A DNA stretch of 64,000 bases, from the NCBI GenBank assembly GCA_023717525.1, contig JAMQPK010000099.1:17844-81843 (forward strand), written 5' to 3'. The notes beneath the pieces were generated by a model. The model made no database searches, was not told the DNA's origin, and was given only the letters and a program-made list of their open reading frames with translations. Made by a program: the position numbers and the translations under genes. Of this stretch, positions 48,880-56,453 are shown one piece after another. Origin of the DNA: Vicinamibacterales bacterium. GTDB taxonomy: Bacteria; Acidobacteriota; Vicinamibacteria; Vicinamibacterales; JAMQPK01. Each line of letters starts with the position of its first letter. Position 1 is the first letter of the stretch.

Positions 48880-49563
48880 ATGCTCATCCCGGCCATCGAC
48901 CTCAAAGGCGGCAAAGTCGTTCAGTTGATCCAGGGCGAGAAGCTCGCCATCGAAACGACCGATCTCGACTACTGGATCCGGCGATTCACCGGGTTTCCGC
49001 GGGTCAACGTGATCGATCTGGACGCGGCGATGAACTCTGGCTCGAACGATCACCTCGTCAGGGAGATTTGCAGCCGCCTTCCCTGCCAGGTTGGCGGTGG
49101 CGTGCGAACGCCCGCGCGGGCGGTCGAACTGCTCGGCATTGGCGCGACGAAGGTGATCGTCGGCTCCGCGCTCTTCAAGGACAAACGTGCCGACATCGAC
49201 AGCGCCCAGCGGTTTGCTGACGCCGTGGGCGCCGGGCGGCTGATCGGCGCCGTCGACAGCAAGGGTGGCCACGTCGTGACGGATGGATGGAAGAGCACGA
49301 CGGTGACGACGGCGGTGGAAGCCGTCCAGTCGCTCGAGCCTTACTGCGGTGAGTTTCTCTATACCCACGTTGATAAGGAAGGCCTGATGAAGGGAACCGA
49401 CATCGCGGCGATCCGGCGTGTCCGAGATGCCACGAAGAGGCCGCTCATCGCCGCCGGCGGCGTCACGACGCAGGCCGAAATCGACGAGCTCGATTCTCTG
49501 GGTGTCGACGCCGTCGTCGGCATGGCGATTTATACTGGTGCGCTCGACTTGAAGCGCGCATAG
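48880..49563 (+). CDS. hisA: ProFAR isomerase (HisA)
   Basis: A 227-residue barrel homologous to HisF. LIPAIDLKGGKVVQLIQGEK is the N-terminal signature with the catalytic Asp, VNVIDLDAAMNSGSN and QVGGGVRTPARAVELLGIGATKVIVGSALF follow, and YTHVDKEGLMKGTD holds the second catalytic Asp. It isomerises ProFAR to PRFAR. The N-terminal motif lacks the usual VRL[YT]QGD form (VQLIQGEK), but the rest is convincing. It lies one base after hisF and is the last his gene. Confidence 0.92.
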   Translation: MLIPAIDLKGGKVVQLIQGEKLAIETTDLDYWIRRFTGFPRVNVIDLDAAMNSGSNDHLVREICSRLPCQVGGGVRTPARAVELLGIGATKVIVGSALFKDKRADIDSAQRFADAVGAGRLIGAVDSKGGHVVTDGWKSTTVTTAVEAVQSLEPYCGEFLYTHVDKEGLMKGTDIAAIRRVRDATKRPLIAAGGVTTQAEIDELDSLGVDAVVGMAIYTGALDLKRA

Positions 49564-49577
49564 GCAGGCATACAACT

Positions 49578-50312
49578 ATGGGTCACGATCCGCGAAAAGG
49601 CATCGAGCCACCCGATCTCAGCGAGAAGGGTGGGATGAGGAATGGACAGCCGCAGAGGTCCGACGAGCGATTGTTCATGCAGTTGCTGGTCTACGGCGAG
49701 TGCCGGGATACCGGGAAGCTGACAGACGCGCTTGCGTCCGCCGGCATTGAGGGAGCTGTGTATGCCGACGCCAACGACCCGCAAGGGATCGGCCTGCTGA
49801 CCGTCACGAAAGACCCGAATTTCTTCGTCAGCACGCTTCGCCCGCTGCTCGCGGCCCCGCCGTTCGCGTCGCTGGTCCCCAAGCCGGAGCTCACCATGCT
49901 GGGGCGCACGTACGCGCTCGGCTACGAGCCGGACCTTCCGGAAGCCATTCTTCATCGACCCCGCCGAACGGTCTTGAACAGGGACTGGCCGTGGGCTGTC
50001 TGGTACCCTCTGCGGCGGAGCGGACGGTTCGCGCAGCTGCCGCCCGAGGAACAGCGAGTCATCCTGGCCGAACACGGTGCGATCGGAATGTCGTACGGCG
50101 CCGGCGATTACGCCCACGACATCCGGCTGGCGTGCTACGGCCTCGACAAGTACGACAACGATTTCGTGATTGGCCTTCTGGGAAAGGACCTCTTTCCGCT
50201 GTCGCACATCGTGCAGGCGATGCGAAAGACGCAGCAGACCTCGCTCTACCTCGATCGCCTTGGGCCGTTTTTCGTCGGCCGCGCCCTCTGGCAGAGCGCC
50301 GTTACGTTATAA
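49578..50312 (+). CDS. Chlorite dismutase/HemQ-family heme protein
   Basis: A 244-residue protein of the dimeric alpha/beta-barrel chlorite dismutase superfamily. RDWPWAVWYPLRRSGRFAQLPPEEQRVILAEHGAIGMSYGAGDYAHDIRLACYGLDKYDNDFVIGLLGKDLFPLSHIVQAMRKTQQTSLYLDRLGPFFVGR follows the family pattern along its C-terminal domain. In HemQ-type members the equivalent region binds coproheme and performs oxidative decarboxylation to heme b. A chlorite-detoxifying role is unlikely without other perchlorate genes. It follows hisA by 14 bases on the same strand and may be transcribed with the his operon. The first ~33 residues are not family-like, and Met34 is a possible start. Confidence 0.82.
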   Translation: MGHDPRKGIEPPDLSEKGGMRNGQPQRSDERLFMQLLVYGECRDTGKLTDALASAGIEGAVYADANDPQGIGLLTVTKDPNFFVSTLRPLLAAPPFASLVPKPELTMLGRTYALGYEPDLPEAILHRPRRTVLNRDWPWAVWYPLRRSGRFAQLPPEEQRVILAEHGAIGMSYGAGDYAHDIRLACYGLDKYDNDFVIGLLGKDLFPLSHIVQAMRKTQQTSLYLDRLGPFFVGRALWQSAVTL

Positions 50313-50341
50313 TCCGTAACGGTTACGTTATTTACCGTAAT
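50301..50341 (+). promoter_or_regulatory. Two tandem palindromic operators overlapping a TATAAT box
   Basis: The order is TTACG (50302), 8 bases, CGTAA (50315), 3 bases, TTACG (50323), 8 bases, CGTAA (50336). This makes two near-identical 20-base palindromes offset by 21 bases, two helical turns. The first contains TATAAT (50308-50313), a likely -10. The second ends on the ATG of the ATPase gene. Dimeric regulators bound side by side would block both the promoter and translation. The source regulator is unknown. Confidence 0.65.
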
Positions 50342-51485
50342 GGAAAACCCGTTTGTGTACGGCGAGGTCGTGCCGGCGGCGTCCTTCGTCGATCGCATCG
50401 ACGAGCTCGATCGCCTGGTGAGGGATCTGGCCTCAGGCCAGAAGGTCTTTCTCATTTCCCCCAGGCGGTACGGCAAGTCGTCGCTCATCCGCCAGGCGCT
50501 GCGGGCGGCGGGCCGCCGGGGTGCTCTCACCGCTGAGATCACCGTCAGCAGCTACAGCTCCTATCTCGCGTTCCTCGAGGGCTACACACGCACGCTGCTC
50601 ACGGTGCAGACGGGCTGGGAAAAGGCCCGCACCTGGCTTCGCGACGCGATCGGCGCGGCGCGACCCGAGGTGCGGCTGGAAGCCGACTCGTCCGGCGTGA
50701 TGGGGTTCGCGGTGAAGTTTCCCACCGTGCGTACCGAACGCGACATCTCGAGGCTCGCCGCGGATGTCTTTGCCCTGCCCGGCCGCATCTGTGATTTGAG
50801 GGGCCGCACGATGGCGATCGCGCTCGACGAGTTCCAGGCGATTCGAGGCTTCAACGGGGGCAGCGTCGAACACACCATTCGCGCCGCGGTGCAGCATCAG
50901 CGTTCGGTCGGCTACGTCTTTGCCGGATCCGAGCCGAGCTTGATGGAGCGGATGCTCGGATCCAAGCGCCCCTTCTACAAAGCCGGGCCGGTCATGCGAC
51001 TCGAGAAGATTCCACCGGAGCTCTTTGCGCCGTTCATCGAGTCGCGCTTCTCCAAGACGGGCATCAAGCCGGAGCCCGGCCTTGGCATGTCGATCGTGGA
51101 TCTCGCCGGCAACATGCCCTACGACGTCCAACGCCTGGCACATGAGAGCTGGGACGACGCGAAGGCTGCGGGAAAGCGGCGCATCGGCGTCGAGGATCTC
51201 CATCACACGCTGCATCGGCTCCTGGCGGAACAGGACACCATGTTCGAAGCGGTCTGGCAGCGGCTGACGCTTGGCCAGCGTGCCACGCTTCGCGCGGTCG
51301 TGCTGGCCGAGGGCCGCGAGCTGCTCTCGGCGGACCTGCGTGAGAGGTACCGGCTGGGCGGCTCGTCGACCGTGCAAGCTGCACTTCAGGCGCTCGTCCG
51401 CGAGGATCTGATTGCACGCGATCCCGATCGCTACGCCGTCGTCGATTCACTGATGCGCGAATGGATCGCCAGAAAGACCTTCTAG
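50340..51485 (+). CDS. AAA ATPase of the archaeal-type/STAND-like group
   Basis: A 381-residue P-loop ATPase. ENPFVYGEVVPAASFVDRIDELDRLVRDLASGQKVFLISPRRYGKSSLIRQAL holds Walker A (RRYGKSSL), TMAIALDEFQAI holds Walker B, and VGYVFAGSEPSLMERML is the sensor region. The C-terminal part (about 285-381) is a winged helix (LRERYRLGGSSTVQAALQALVREDLIARD). This is the 'ATP-binding protein, archaeal ATPase-like' family. Its function is unresolved and it is often found in defence- or mobile-element-associated contexts. The ATG sits at the end of the second operator, with no Shine-Dalgarno. The MFS gene overlaps its 3' end by 25 bases. Confidence 0.88.
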   Translation: MENPFVYGEVVPAASFVDRIDELDRLVRDLASGQKVFLISPRRYGKSSLIRQALRAAGRRGALTAEITVSSYSSYLAFLEGYTRTLLTVQTGWEKARTWLRDAIGAARPEVRLEADSSGVMGFAVKFPTVRTERDISRLAADVFALPGRICDLRGRTMAIALDEFQAIRGFNGGSVEHTIRAAVQHQRSVGYVFAGSEPSLMERMLGSKRPFYKAGPVMRLEKIPPELFAPFIESRFSKTGIKPEPGLGMSIVDLAGNMPYDVQRLAHESWDDAKAAGKRRIGVEDLHHTLHRLLAEQDTMFEAVWQRLTLGQRATLRAVVLAEGRELLSADLRERYRLGGSSTVQAALQALVREDLIARDPDRYAVVDSLMREWIARKTF

Positions 51486-52780
51486 CCCGGCTGGGTCTGC
51501 ATCGCCGCGAGCTTCGAGCCTGGGCTATGTACGACTGGGCGAACTCGGCTTTCACCACAACCATCATCACCGCCATCTTTCCCGTCTACTTCACAGCCGT
51601 GGCGGGCGCCCACCTGCCTCAGGGCGAAGCGACGAGGCTTCTGGCGCGAACGACCACGATCGCGCTCGCGATCTCAGCAGTCCTTGCACCGCTGCTCGGA
51701 GCCGTCGCCGATTTTGCCCCCGTGAAGAAACGGTTGCTCGGCCTGTTCATGGCCATTGGATCGGCCGCCTCTGCCGGACTCGCGTTTGCCTATGCGGGAG
51801 ACTGGTTGTATGCCGCAGTCGTGTTCGGCATCGGGAACATCGGGTTCGCGGCAAGTCTCACGTTCTACGATTCCCTGCTGCCTCACGTGGCTTCGGACGG
51901 CGAGATTGACCGTGTGTCGACAGCGGGGTACGCGCTCGGTTACCTCGGCGGCGGCATACTGCTGGCGCTGAACGTCGCGTGGATTCTGACGCCGGCAACC
52001 TTCGGATTGCGCGACAGCGCTCAGGCATCGAGGCTCTCATTTCTGAGTGTCGCAGTCTGGTGGGCGCTATTCTCTATCCCGCTCTTTCGTCGCGTGCCCG
52101 AGCCGGCCGTTCACGCCCCGCAGTCTTTCGGATCGCCGCTCGGGTTGATCGCGGCCGCCTTTCGAGGCCTGGCACAGACGCTCCGCGATCTCCGCCGGTA
52201 CAAACACGCATTTCTGATGCTCGTCGCATTCGTGATCTACAGCGACGGCATCAACACCATCATCAGGATGGCCACCAGCTACGGAACCGAGATCGGCATC
52301 GACCAGGGCGCCCTGATTACCGCGATCCTCCTGGTGCAGTTTGTCGGAATTCCATTTGCGTTCCTGTTCGGGATGCTCGCAGGCATCATCGGCCCGAAGA
52401 CGTCGATCTTCATTGCCCTCGGCGTCTACACCCTCATCAGCGTGATGGGCTACTACATGAAGACGGAGCGCGATTTTTATCTGCTCGCGTTGATGGTGGC
52501 GGCCGTGCAGGGTGGAAGCCAGGCCTTGAGCCGATCGCTGTTTGCCAGCATGATCCCGCGCGACCGGTCCTCGGAGTTTTTCGGCTTCTTCTCCGTGTTC
52601 GAAAAGTTCGGCGCCATCGCCGGGCCCGCGACCTTCGCATTGGCCAGCGCGATCACCGGATCGAGCCGAAGCGCGATTCTCAGCGTGATCGCCTTCTTCA
52701 TCATCGGAGCCGGGCTGCTCTCGATGGTCAACGTGGCGGAAGGCCAGCGCGCGGCTCAAGAGCCGCATCCTCAACTTTGA
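51461..52780 (+). CDS. MFS transporter of the UMF1/Atg22-like family
   Basis: A 439-residue membrane protein with about 12 helices. The family signature RAWAMYDWANSAFTTTIITAIFPVYF is at the N-terminus, and LLGAVADFAPVKKRLL is the loop 2-3 motif. The second half contains MATSYGTEIGIDQGALITAILLVQFVGIPFAFLFG and GGSQALSRSLFASMIPRDRSSEFFGF, both characteristic of UMF1 permeases. The substrate is unknown; amino acid efflux is suggested for eukaryotic Atg22. It overlaps the ATPase stop by 25 bases. Its 3' end overlaps the convergent methyltransferase gene by 53 bases. Confidence 0.9.
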   Translation: MDRQKDLLARLGLHRRELRAWAMYDWANSAFTTTIITAIFPVYFTAVAGAHLPQGEATRLLARTTTIALAISAVLAPLLGAVADFAPVKKRLLGLFMAIGSAASAGLAFAYAGDWLYAAVVFGIGNIGFAASLTFYDSLLPHVASDGEIDRVSTAGYALGYLGGGILLALNVAWILTPATFGLRDSAQASRLSFLSVAVWWALFSIPLFRRVPEPAVHAPQSFGSPLGLIAAAFRGLAQTLRDLRRYKHAFLMLVAFVIYSDGINTIIRMATSYGTEIGIDQGALITAILLVQFVGIPFAFLFGMLAGIIGPKTSIFIALGVYTLISVMGYYMKTERDFYLLALMVAAVQGGSQALSRSLFASMIPRDRSSEFFGFFSVFEKFGAIAGPATFALASAITGSSRSAILSVIAFFIIGAGLLSMVNVAEGQRAAQEPHPQL

Positions 52781-53237
52781 TTCGCCAGCTCACCATCGCC
52801 AGATTCAGGATCGAGAAAATGACGGCGTTGCGCAACTGGCCGAAGACGAGCGGCAACAGTGCTATCTCGCCGATCACGACGAGATAGTTCGGATGCCTGA
52901 CGAACCGGTACGGCCCCGTCCGAATCAACGGCTCTCCGGGAATCGTCATCACGCGAGTCGTCCAGAAAGGGCCGAGCGTCCTGATGATCCAGGCGCGCAG
53001 CGCCTGCATCATGCCGAAAAACGCGAGCGGCACCCAGTGAATTGGCGACTCCGGCGTGAGGCCGGCCACGATCGCAACCAGCCAGGAGGTATGCAGCAGC
53101 AAGATGAACGGGTAGTGGCCGCGACCCGCTTCCACTCCGCCCCGCGCCCGCAGCGCGCGTTCGTTCCGCGAGCTGAGCGCGACCTCTGCAAGTCGCTGCA
53201 GGGCGACCAGCAAGAGGACCAGGTAGGCCCGGTTCAT
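52728..53237 (-). CDS. Isoprenylcysteine carboxyl methyltransferase-family protein (BpsB-like)
   Basis: A 169-residue integral membrane methyltransferase. Several hydrophobic helices are followed by the SAM-binding signature LIRTGPYRFVRHPNYLVVIGEIALLPLVFGQ, the RHPxY motif of the ICMT/PEMT fold, and IKVEDAAL at the C-terminus. The start overlaps the type III PKS stop (ATGA). This gene pair matches the Bacillus bpsA-bpsB arrangement, in which the second enzyme O-methylates the alkylpyrones made by the first. That is the likely role here. It overlaps the MFS gene by 53 bases at the 3' end. Confidence 0.88.
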   Translation of the reverse strand: MNRAYLVLLLVALQRLAEVALSSRNERALRARGGVEAGRGHYPFILLLHTSWLVAIVAGLTPESPIHWVPLAFFGMMQALRAWIIRTLGPFWTTRVMTIPGEPLIRTGPYRFVRHPNYLVVIGEIALLPLVFGQLRNAVIFSILNLAMVSWRIKVEDAALEPRAGLPPR

Positions 53238-54274
53238 CGGCCGTCGAAGGCGAGGAACCCGGCGGTGAAGCCCGGACCAAGCGCCGACATCAGCACCCGG
53301 TCCCACCGGTTCTGCATGCGTTCGAGCACGAACAACGCCGTGGCGGCCGACATGTTGCCGTACTCGGAAAGAATGGCGCGGCTGTCTTCGAGGCCACCGG
53401 GCGGAAGTCCGAGCGTTTCCTCGAGTGCATCCAGGACCTTCGCGCCGCCGGGGTGGCAGGCGAACGCGTCGAAGGTCCCGACGGTGAGCTTGTGGCGGCA
53501 GAGATAGTGCTGAAGCACATCCTGGAACTGCTCGCGCACGAGCGTGGGAATGTCCCGTGAGAAGCGGGCTTTCAGGCCGTCCTCCATGACCTCCCATCCC
53601 ATGATGTCCAGCGATGCCGGCCACGTGTGTTCGCCGGCCGGGCCCATCGATGGCCCATCTCCCTCGCACGAGAGAATCGCTCCCGCAGCGCCGTCGCCGA
53701 AAAGCGCAGCGGCCACGACGTTGCTCTTCGACATGTCGTGCAGGCGGAACGTCAGGCCGCATAGTTCAACAACGAGAAAGAGCACACGGCTTCGAGGCGC
53801 GGCTTGAGCGAGCGCGGCAGCACGCGTGAGACCGATGACTCCACCAGCGCACCCAAGCCCGAAGATCGGAAGGCGTTGAATGTCGCGGCGCAGCTGCATC
53901 CGCTCGACGACCAGCGCATCGAGGCTGGGCGTGGCAATGCCGGTGGTTGACGCCACGACGATCGCGTCGAGATCGCGTTCCGAGAAGCCGGTGCTGTCCA
54001 GGCACTGCCGGGTCACATCCTCCAGCAAGGACACCGCGTTCTCGACGTACAACTCGGTGCGTTCGATCCACCCGTGAGCCTCGGCGTACCACTCGAGCGG
54101 TACGCACGAGTGGCGCTTCCGAATCCCGGCGTTGTCGAAGACCGGAAGCATCCGCTCAATGTCGCGACGGCCCACGAACAGCTTCGGAATGCGCTCCCGG
54201 ACTTCCGCCTGCATCAGGACGTGCGGCGGGACTGCAGTTTTCAATGTCAGCAGACGCGGCAGAATCATGCTCAT
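53234..54274 (-). CDS. Type III polyketide synthase (alkylpyrone/alkylresorcinol type)
   Basis: A 346-residue chalcone/stilbene synthase-family enzyme. The catalytic triad is complete: Cys in PIFGLGCAGGVIGLTRAA, His in FACHPGGAKVLDALEE, and Asn in SEYGNMSAATALFVLERM. GIATPSLDALVVERM and the C-terminal SALGPGFTAGFLAF are standard. It extends acyl-CoA starters with malonyl-CoA and cyclises them to pyrones or resorcinols. The downstream methyltransferase favours the alkylpyrone assignment. ATG 54274 (MSMILPR) shares one base with the upstream DUF922 stop. The longer frame upstream overlaps that gene and is not coding. Confidence 0.93.
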   Translation of the reverse strand: MSMILPRLLTLKTAVPPHVLMQAEVRERIPKLFVGRRDIERMLPVFDNAGIRKRHSCVPLEWYAEAHGWIERTELYVENAVSLLEDVTRQCLDSTGFSERDLDAIVVASTTGIATPSLDALVVERMQLRRDIQRLPIFGLGCAGGVIGLTRAAALAQAAPRSRVLFLVVELCGLTFRLHDMSKSNVVAAALFGDGAAGAILSCEGDGPSMGPAGEHTWPASLDIMGWEVMEDGLKARFSRDIPTLVREQFQDVLQHYLCRHKLTVGTFDAFACHPGGAKVLDALEETLGLPPGGLEDSRAILSEYGNMSAATALFVLERMQNRWDRVLMSALGPGFTAGFLAFDGR

Positions 54275-54867
54275 TACTGGAGCTCGCGTCGCACGCGGGA
54301 TTCCCACTGCCGCTGTGTCACCTGGTTCACGCCGTGATCGGTATCCTTGTCGTAGCGGCGCTGCTCGTCCGCCCACGCGGCCTCAATTGCCGCAACCCCT
54401 TTCTCGATCTCCAGGTTGCCTCCCGGCGTGGCGCATGCGCGCGTAAGACCGTCGAACTGTCGGCGAATTCTTCTGGCGGCGACTTCGGTGAGATCGAAAT
54501 GCAGCTGCTCGTGGCGCAGCAGATCGCGATCACGCTCCGTTGCCGTGCGGCGGTTATCGAGCTGCGTGCGCGACAACCCGTCTTCGATGCCTCCCCACAG
54601 GCTGGGTGTGCCGCCGCGCCACCAGGACTGGTCTGGATCGAAGACGGCGCGAGCATGCGAGCGTGGCCGCCCCTCGAGGCATTCCCACGTCACGTCGAGT
54701 GCGACCCAGCTGTGCGCCGTGTCCGCCGACGAATCCGGTGCCTTCCCTCGAAAATCTGCCTGCGTCAGCTTCACGCTCTCCGCCCACTCAATCGGTCCTG
54801 CCGCGTGCAGAATCGCAAACACTGAGAGGGCGGATGGCAGCGAGCGAATGGCAGAGTGACGATGCAT
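54274..54867 (-). CDS. DUF922 family predicted secreted zinc protease
   Basis: A 197-residue protein with a short export signal (AIRSLPSALSVFAILHAAGP). The DUF922 core contains LTQADFRGKAP, then the metal motif RDLLRHEQLHFDLTEVAARRI (HEQLH, equivalent to HExxH) and YDKDTDHGVNQVTQRQWE at the C-terminus. Members are predicted periplasmic zinc-dependent proteases of unknown substrate. It is the first gene of a three-gene minus-strand unit with the polyketide synthase and methyltransferase, joined by one-base overlaps, but a functional connection to lipid synthesis is not obvious. Confidence 0.85.
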   Translation of the reverse strand: MHRHSAIRSLPSALSVFAILHAAGPIEWAESVKLTQADFRGKAPDSSADTAHSWVALDVTWECLEGRPRSHARAVFDPDQSWWRGGTPSLWGGIEDGLSRTQLDNRRTATERDRDLLRHEQLHFDLTEVAARRIRRQFDGLTRACATPGGNLEIEKGVAAIEAAWADEQRRYDKDTDHGVNQVTQRQWESRVRRELQ

Positions 54868-54902
54868 GAGGGCCCGTTCCGCATGTTAGCACGCAGAAAG
54901 GT

Positions 54903-54908
54903 TACGAT
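54903..54908 (+). promoter_or_regulatory. TACGAT -10-like box, 9 bases before metF
   Basis: TACGAT is followed by nine bases and ATG 54918. The 50-base divergent spacer has no Shine-Dalgarno and is too short for a SAM or SAH riboswitch. Confidence 0.35.
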
Positions 54909-54917
54909 ATCTGTCAC

Positions 54918-55808
54918 ATGCGGTTCATTGGCGACATCTTTTCCGAAGCGCGCGCGGCGCAGCGGCCTGTGATTTCTTTCGAATTTTTTCCGACGAAAAC
55001 ACCTGAAGGTGAACGGACGCTGCTCGACAAAACCATCCCTGCGTTGAGTCGGCTGAAGCCCGACTTCTGCTCAGTCACCTACGGTGCCGGCGGCAGCACT
55101 CGTGAGAAGACGCTGACCATCGTCGATCGCATTCAGCGCGATCACGGACTGACGGCGATGGCGCACATGACATGCGTAAATGCCACGAAGGAAGAAACCG
55201 CGTCGGTGCTGGCGCAGGCGCGCGGGCTGGGGATCTCGAACATCCTCGCGCTGCGCGGCGACCCGCCTGGAGGCGTGGGTGACTTCGTCAAGACCGAAGG
55301 CGGCTTCGAATTTTCGCACGAGCTCGTGCGGTTCATCAAGGAAGCCGGGGGATTCTCGATAGGCGTCGCGGGATTTCCGGAAGGACACATCGCCAACCCC
55401 GACGGCAAGCATGCCGACTGGCGCCATCTGAAGCACAAGGTCGATCAGGGAGCGGACTTCGTGATCACCCAGTTGTTTTTCAGCAACAAGGATTACTTCG
55501 AGTTTCGCGACTACCTGACGGCGCTCGGCGTCCGCGTGCCCCTCGTGCCAGGCATCATTCCGATTCTGAGTGCCGGGCAAATCAAGCGGTTTGTCGCGCT
55601 CTGCGGCGCAGACCTTCCGGCGGCGCTGGTGAGCGAGCTGGACAAGCGCGGCGACGATGACGAGGCGGTCGCGCAGTATGGCATCGACTACGCGACGCGC
55701 CAGTGTGAAGAGTTGCTGCGCGAGGGCGCGCCTGGCCTGCACTTCTACACGCTGAACAAGGCGAGGTCTGTGACTCAGATACTCAAGAACCTGGACATTG
55801 CAGATTGA
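54918..55808 (+). CDS. metF: Methylenetetrahydrofolate reductase
   Basis: A 296-residue FAD-dependent barrel enzyme that reduces 5,10-methylene-THF to 5-methyl-THF for methionine synthesis. ISFEFFPTKTPEGERTL carries the folate-site Glu, FCSVTYGAGGSTREKTL follows, and MAHMTCVNATKEE, NILALRGDPPGG, VAGFPEGH and FVITQLFFSNKDYFEFRD are all canonical. LVPGIIPILSAGQIKRFVALCGADLP is near the C-terminus. Length and motifs are complete. A hairpin-forming repeat follows the stop codon. Confidence 0.96.
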   Translation: MRFIGDIFSEARAAQRPVISFEFFPTKTPEGERTLLDKTIPALSRLKPDFCSVTYGAGGSTREKTLTIVDRIQRDHGLTAMAHMTCVNATKEETASVLAQARGLGISNILALRGDPPGGVGDFVKTEGGFEFSHELVRFIKEAGGFSIGVAGFPEGHIANPDGKHADWRHLKHKVDQGADFVITQLFFSNKDYFEFRDYLTALGVRVPLVPGIIPILSAGQIKRFVALCGADLPAALVSELDKRGDDDEAVAQYGIDYATRQCEELLREGAPGLHFYTLNKARSVTQILKNLDIAD

Positions 55809-55883
55809 AGATTGGAGCATTGCAACATTGTTCGAATCGACAATCATCAACAATCTTCAATCTTCAATTTTCCAATCTTCAAT
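55804..55883. repeat. ATTGAAGATTGGA inverted repeat with three TCTTCAAT units
   Basis: A 13-base arm at 55804-55816 is the exact reverse complement of 55871-55883. The interior has further TCTTCAAT copies (55854-55861 and 55861-55868, plus 55876-55883). It lies between the 3' ends of metF and the converging thioredoxin-like gene and can fold on either strand, so it probably ends both transcripts. Confidence 0.65.
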
Positions 55884-55889
55884 AGTGCG

Positions 55890-56450
55890 TCAGTTCCGAC
55901 GCCATTTGATGTTGCACCCGATGCTGGGGCGCTGATGAGGCGAGATCGGGCCGCCGGCGACGAGCGCGTCGAGCGCGGCGCGGAGGTCTTTTCCCGTCAC
56001 CGGAATCTCGTTCCCAGGCCGGCTGTCGTCGAGCTGCCCGCGATAGACAAGTTTTCCCCGCGAGTCATACAGGAAGAAGTCGGGAGTGCACTGCGCATCG
56101 TACGCGCGCGCGACGTCCTGCGACTCATCGAATAAGTAAGGAAAGGTGAAGCCGAGCTCCCGGGACATTTCGGCTAACTTTTCCGGGCCGTCCTCAGGGA
56201 AACCAGACTCGTCATTCGCACTGATCGCCACCATCCCGACGCCGCTTCGCTCGTAGTCGCGCCCGAGCTTCGCGAGCTCGTCCTGGACGTGCTTCACGAA
56301 CGGACAATGCCGGCAGATGAACATTGCCAGTAAACCCTTCGGCCCTGCCGCCCTGTCGCGGGTGACGATCGTTCCAGTGACGACGTCCGGCAGGCGGAAA
56401 TCCGCGGCCCGGCTGCCGAGCTCGACCATCGACGAAGGTGTGCGCGCCAT
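55890..56450 (-). CDS. Thioredoxin-like/peroxiredoxin-family protein
   Basis: A 186-residue AhpC/TSA-Redoxin fold protein. LGSRAADFRLPDVVTGTIVTRDRA is the N-terminal part, the active site is FICRHCPFVKHVQDELAKLG (CxxC as CRHC), and CTPDFFLYDSRGKLVYRGQLDD contains the cis-Pro region. The CRHCPFVKH form with long insertions is that of the 'thioredoxin family protein' found widely in aerobic bacteria, often called resA/alkyl hydroperoxide reductase-like. No signal peptide. It lies 3 bases after the metallo-beta-lactamase gene and is probably co-transcribed. Confidence 0.88.
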   Translation of the reverse strand: MARTPSSMVELGSRAADFRLPDVVTGTIVTRDRAAGPKGLLAMFICRHCPFVKHVQDELAKLGRDYERSGVGMVAISANDESGFPEDGPEKLAEMSRELGFTFPYLFDESQDVARAYDAQCTPDFFLYDSRGKLVYRGQLDDSRPGNEIPVTGKDLRAALDALVAGGPISPHQRPSIGCNIKWRRN

Positions 56451-56453
56451 AGC

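Noticed and set aside
54868..54917. SAM or SAH riboswitch upstream of metF
   Set aside because: Only 50 bases separate the divergent genes, and no conserved riboswitch core is visible.
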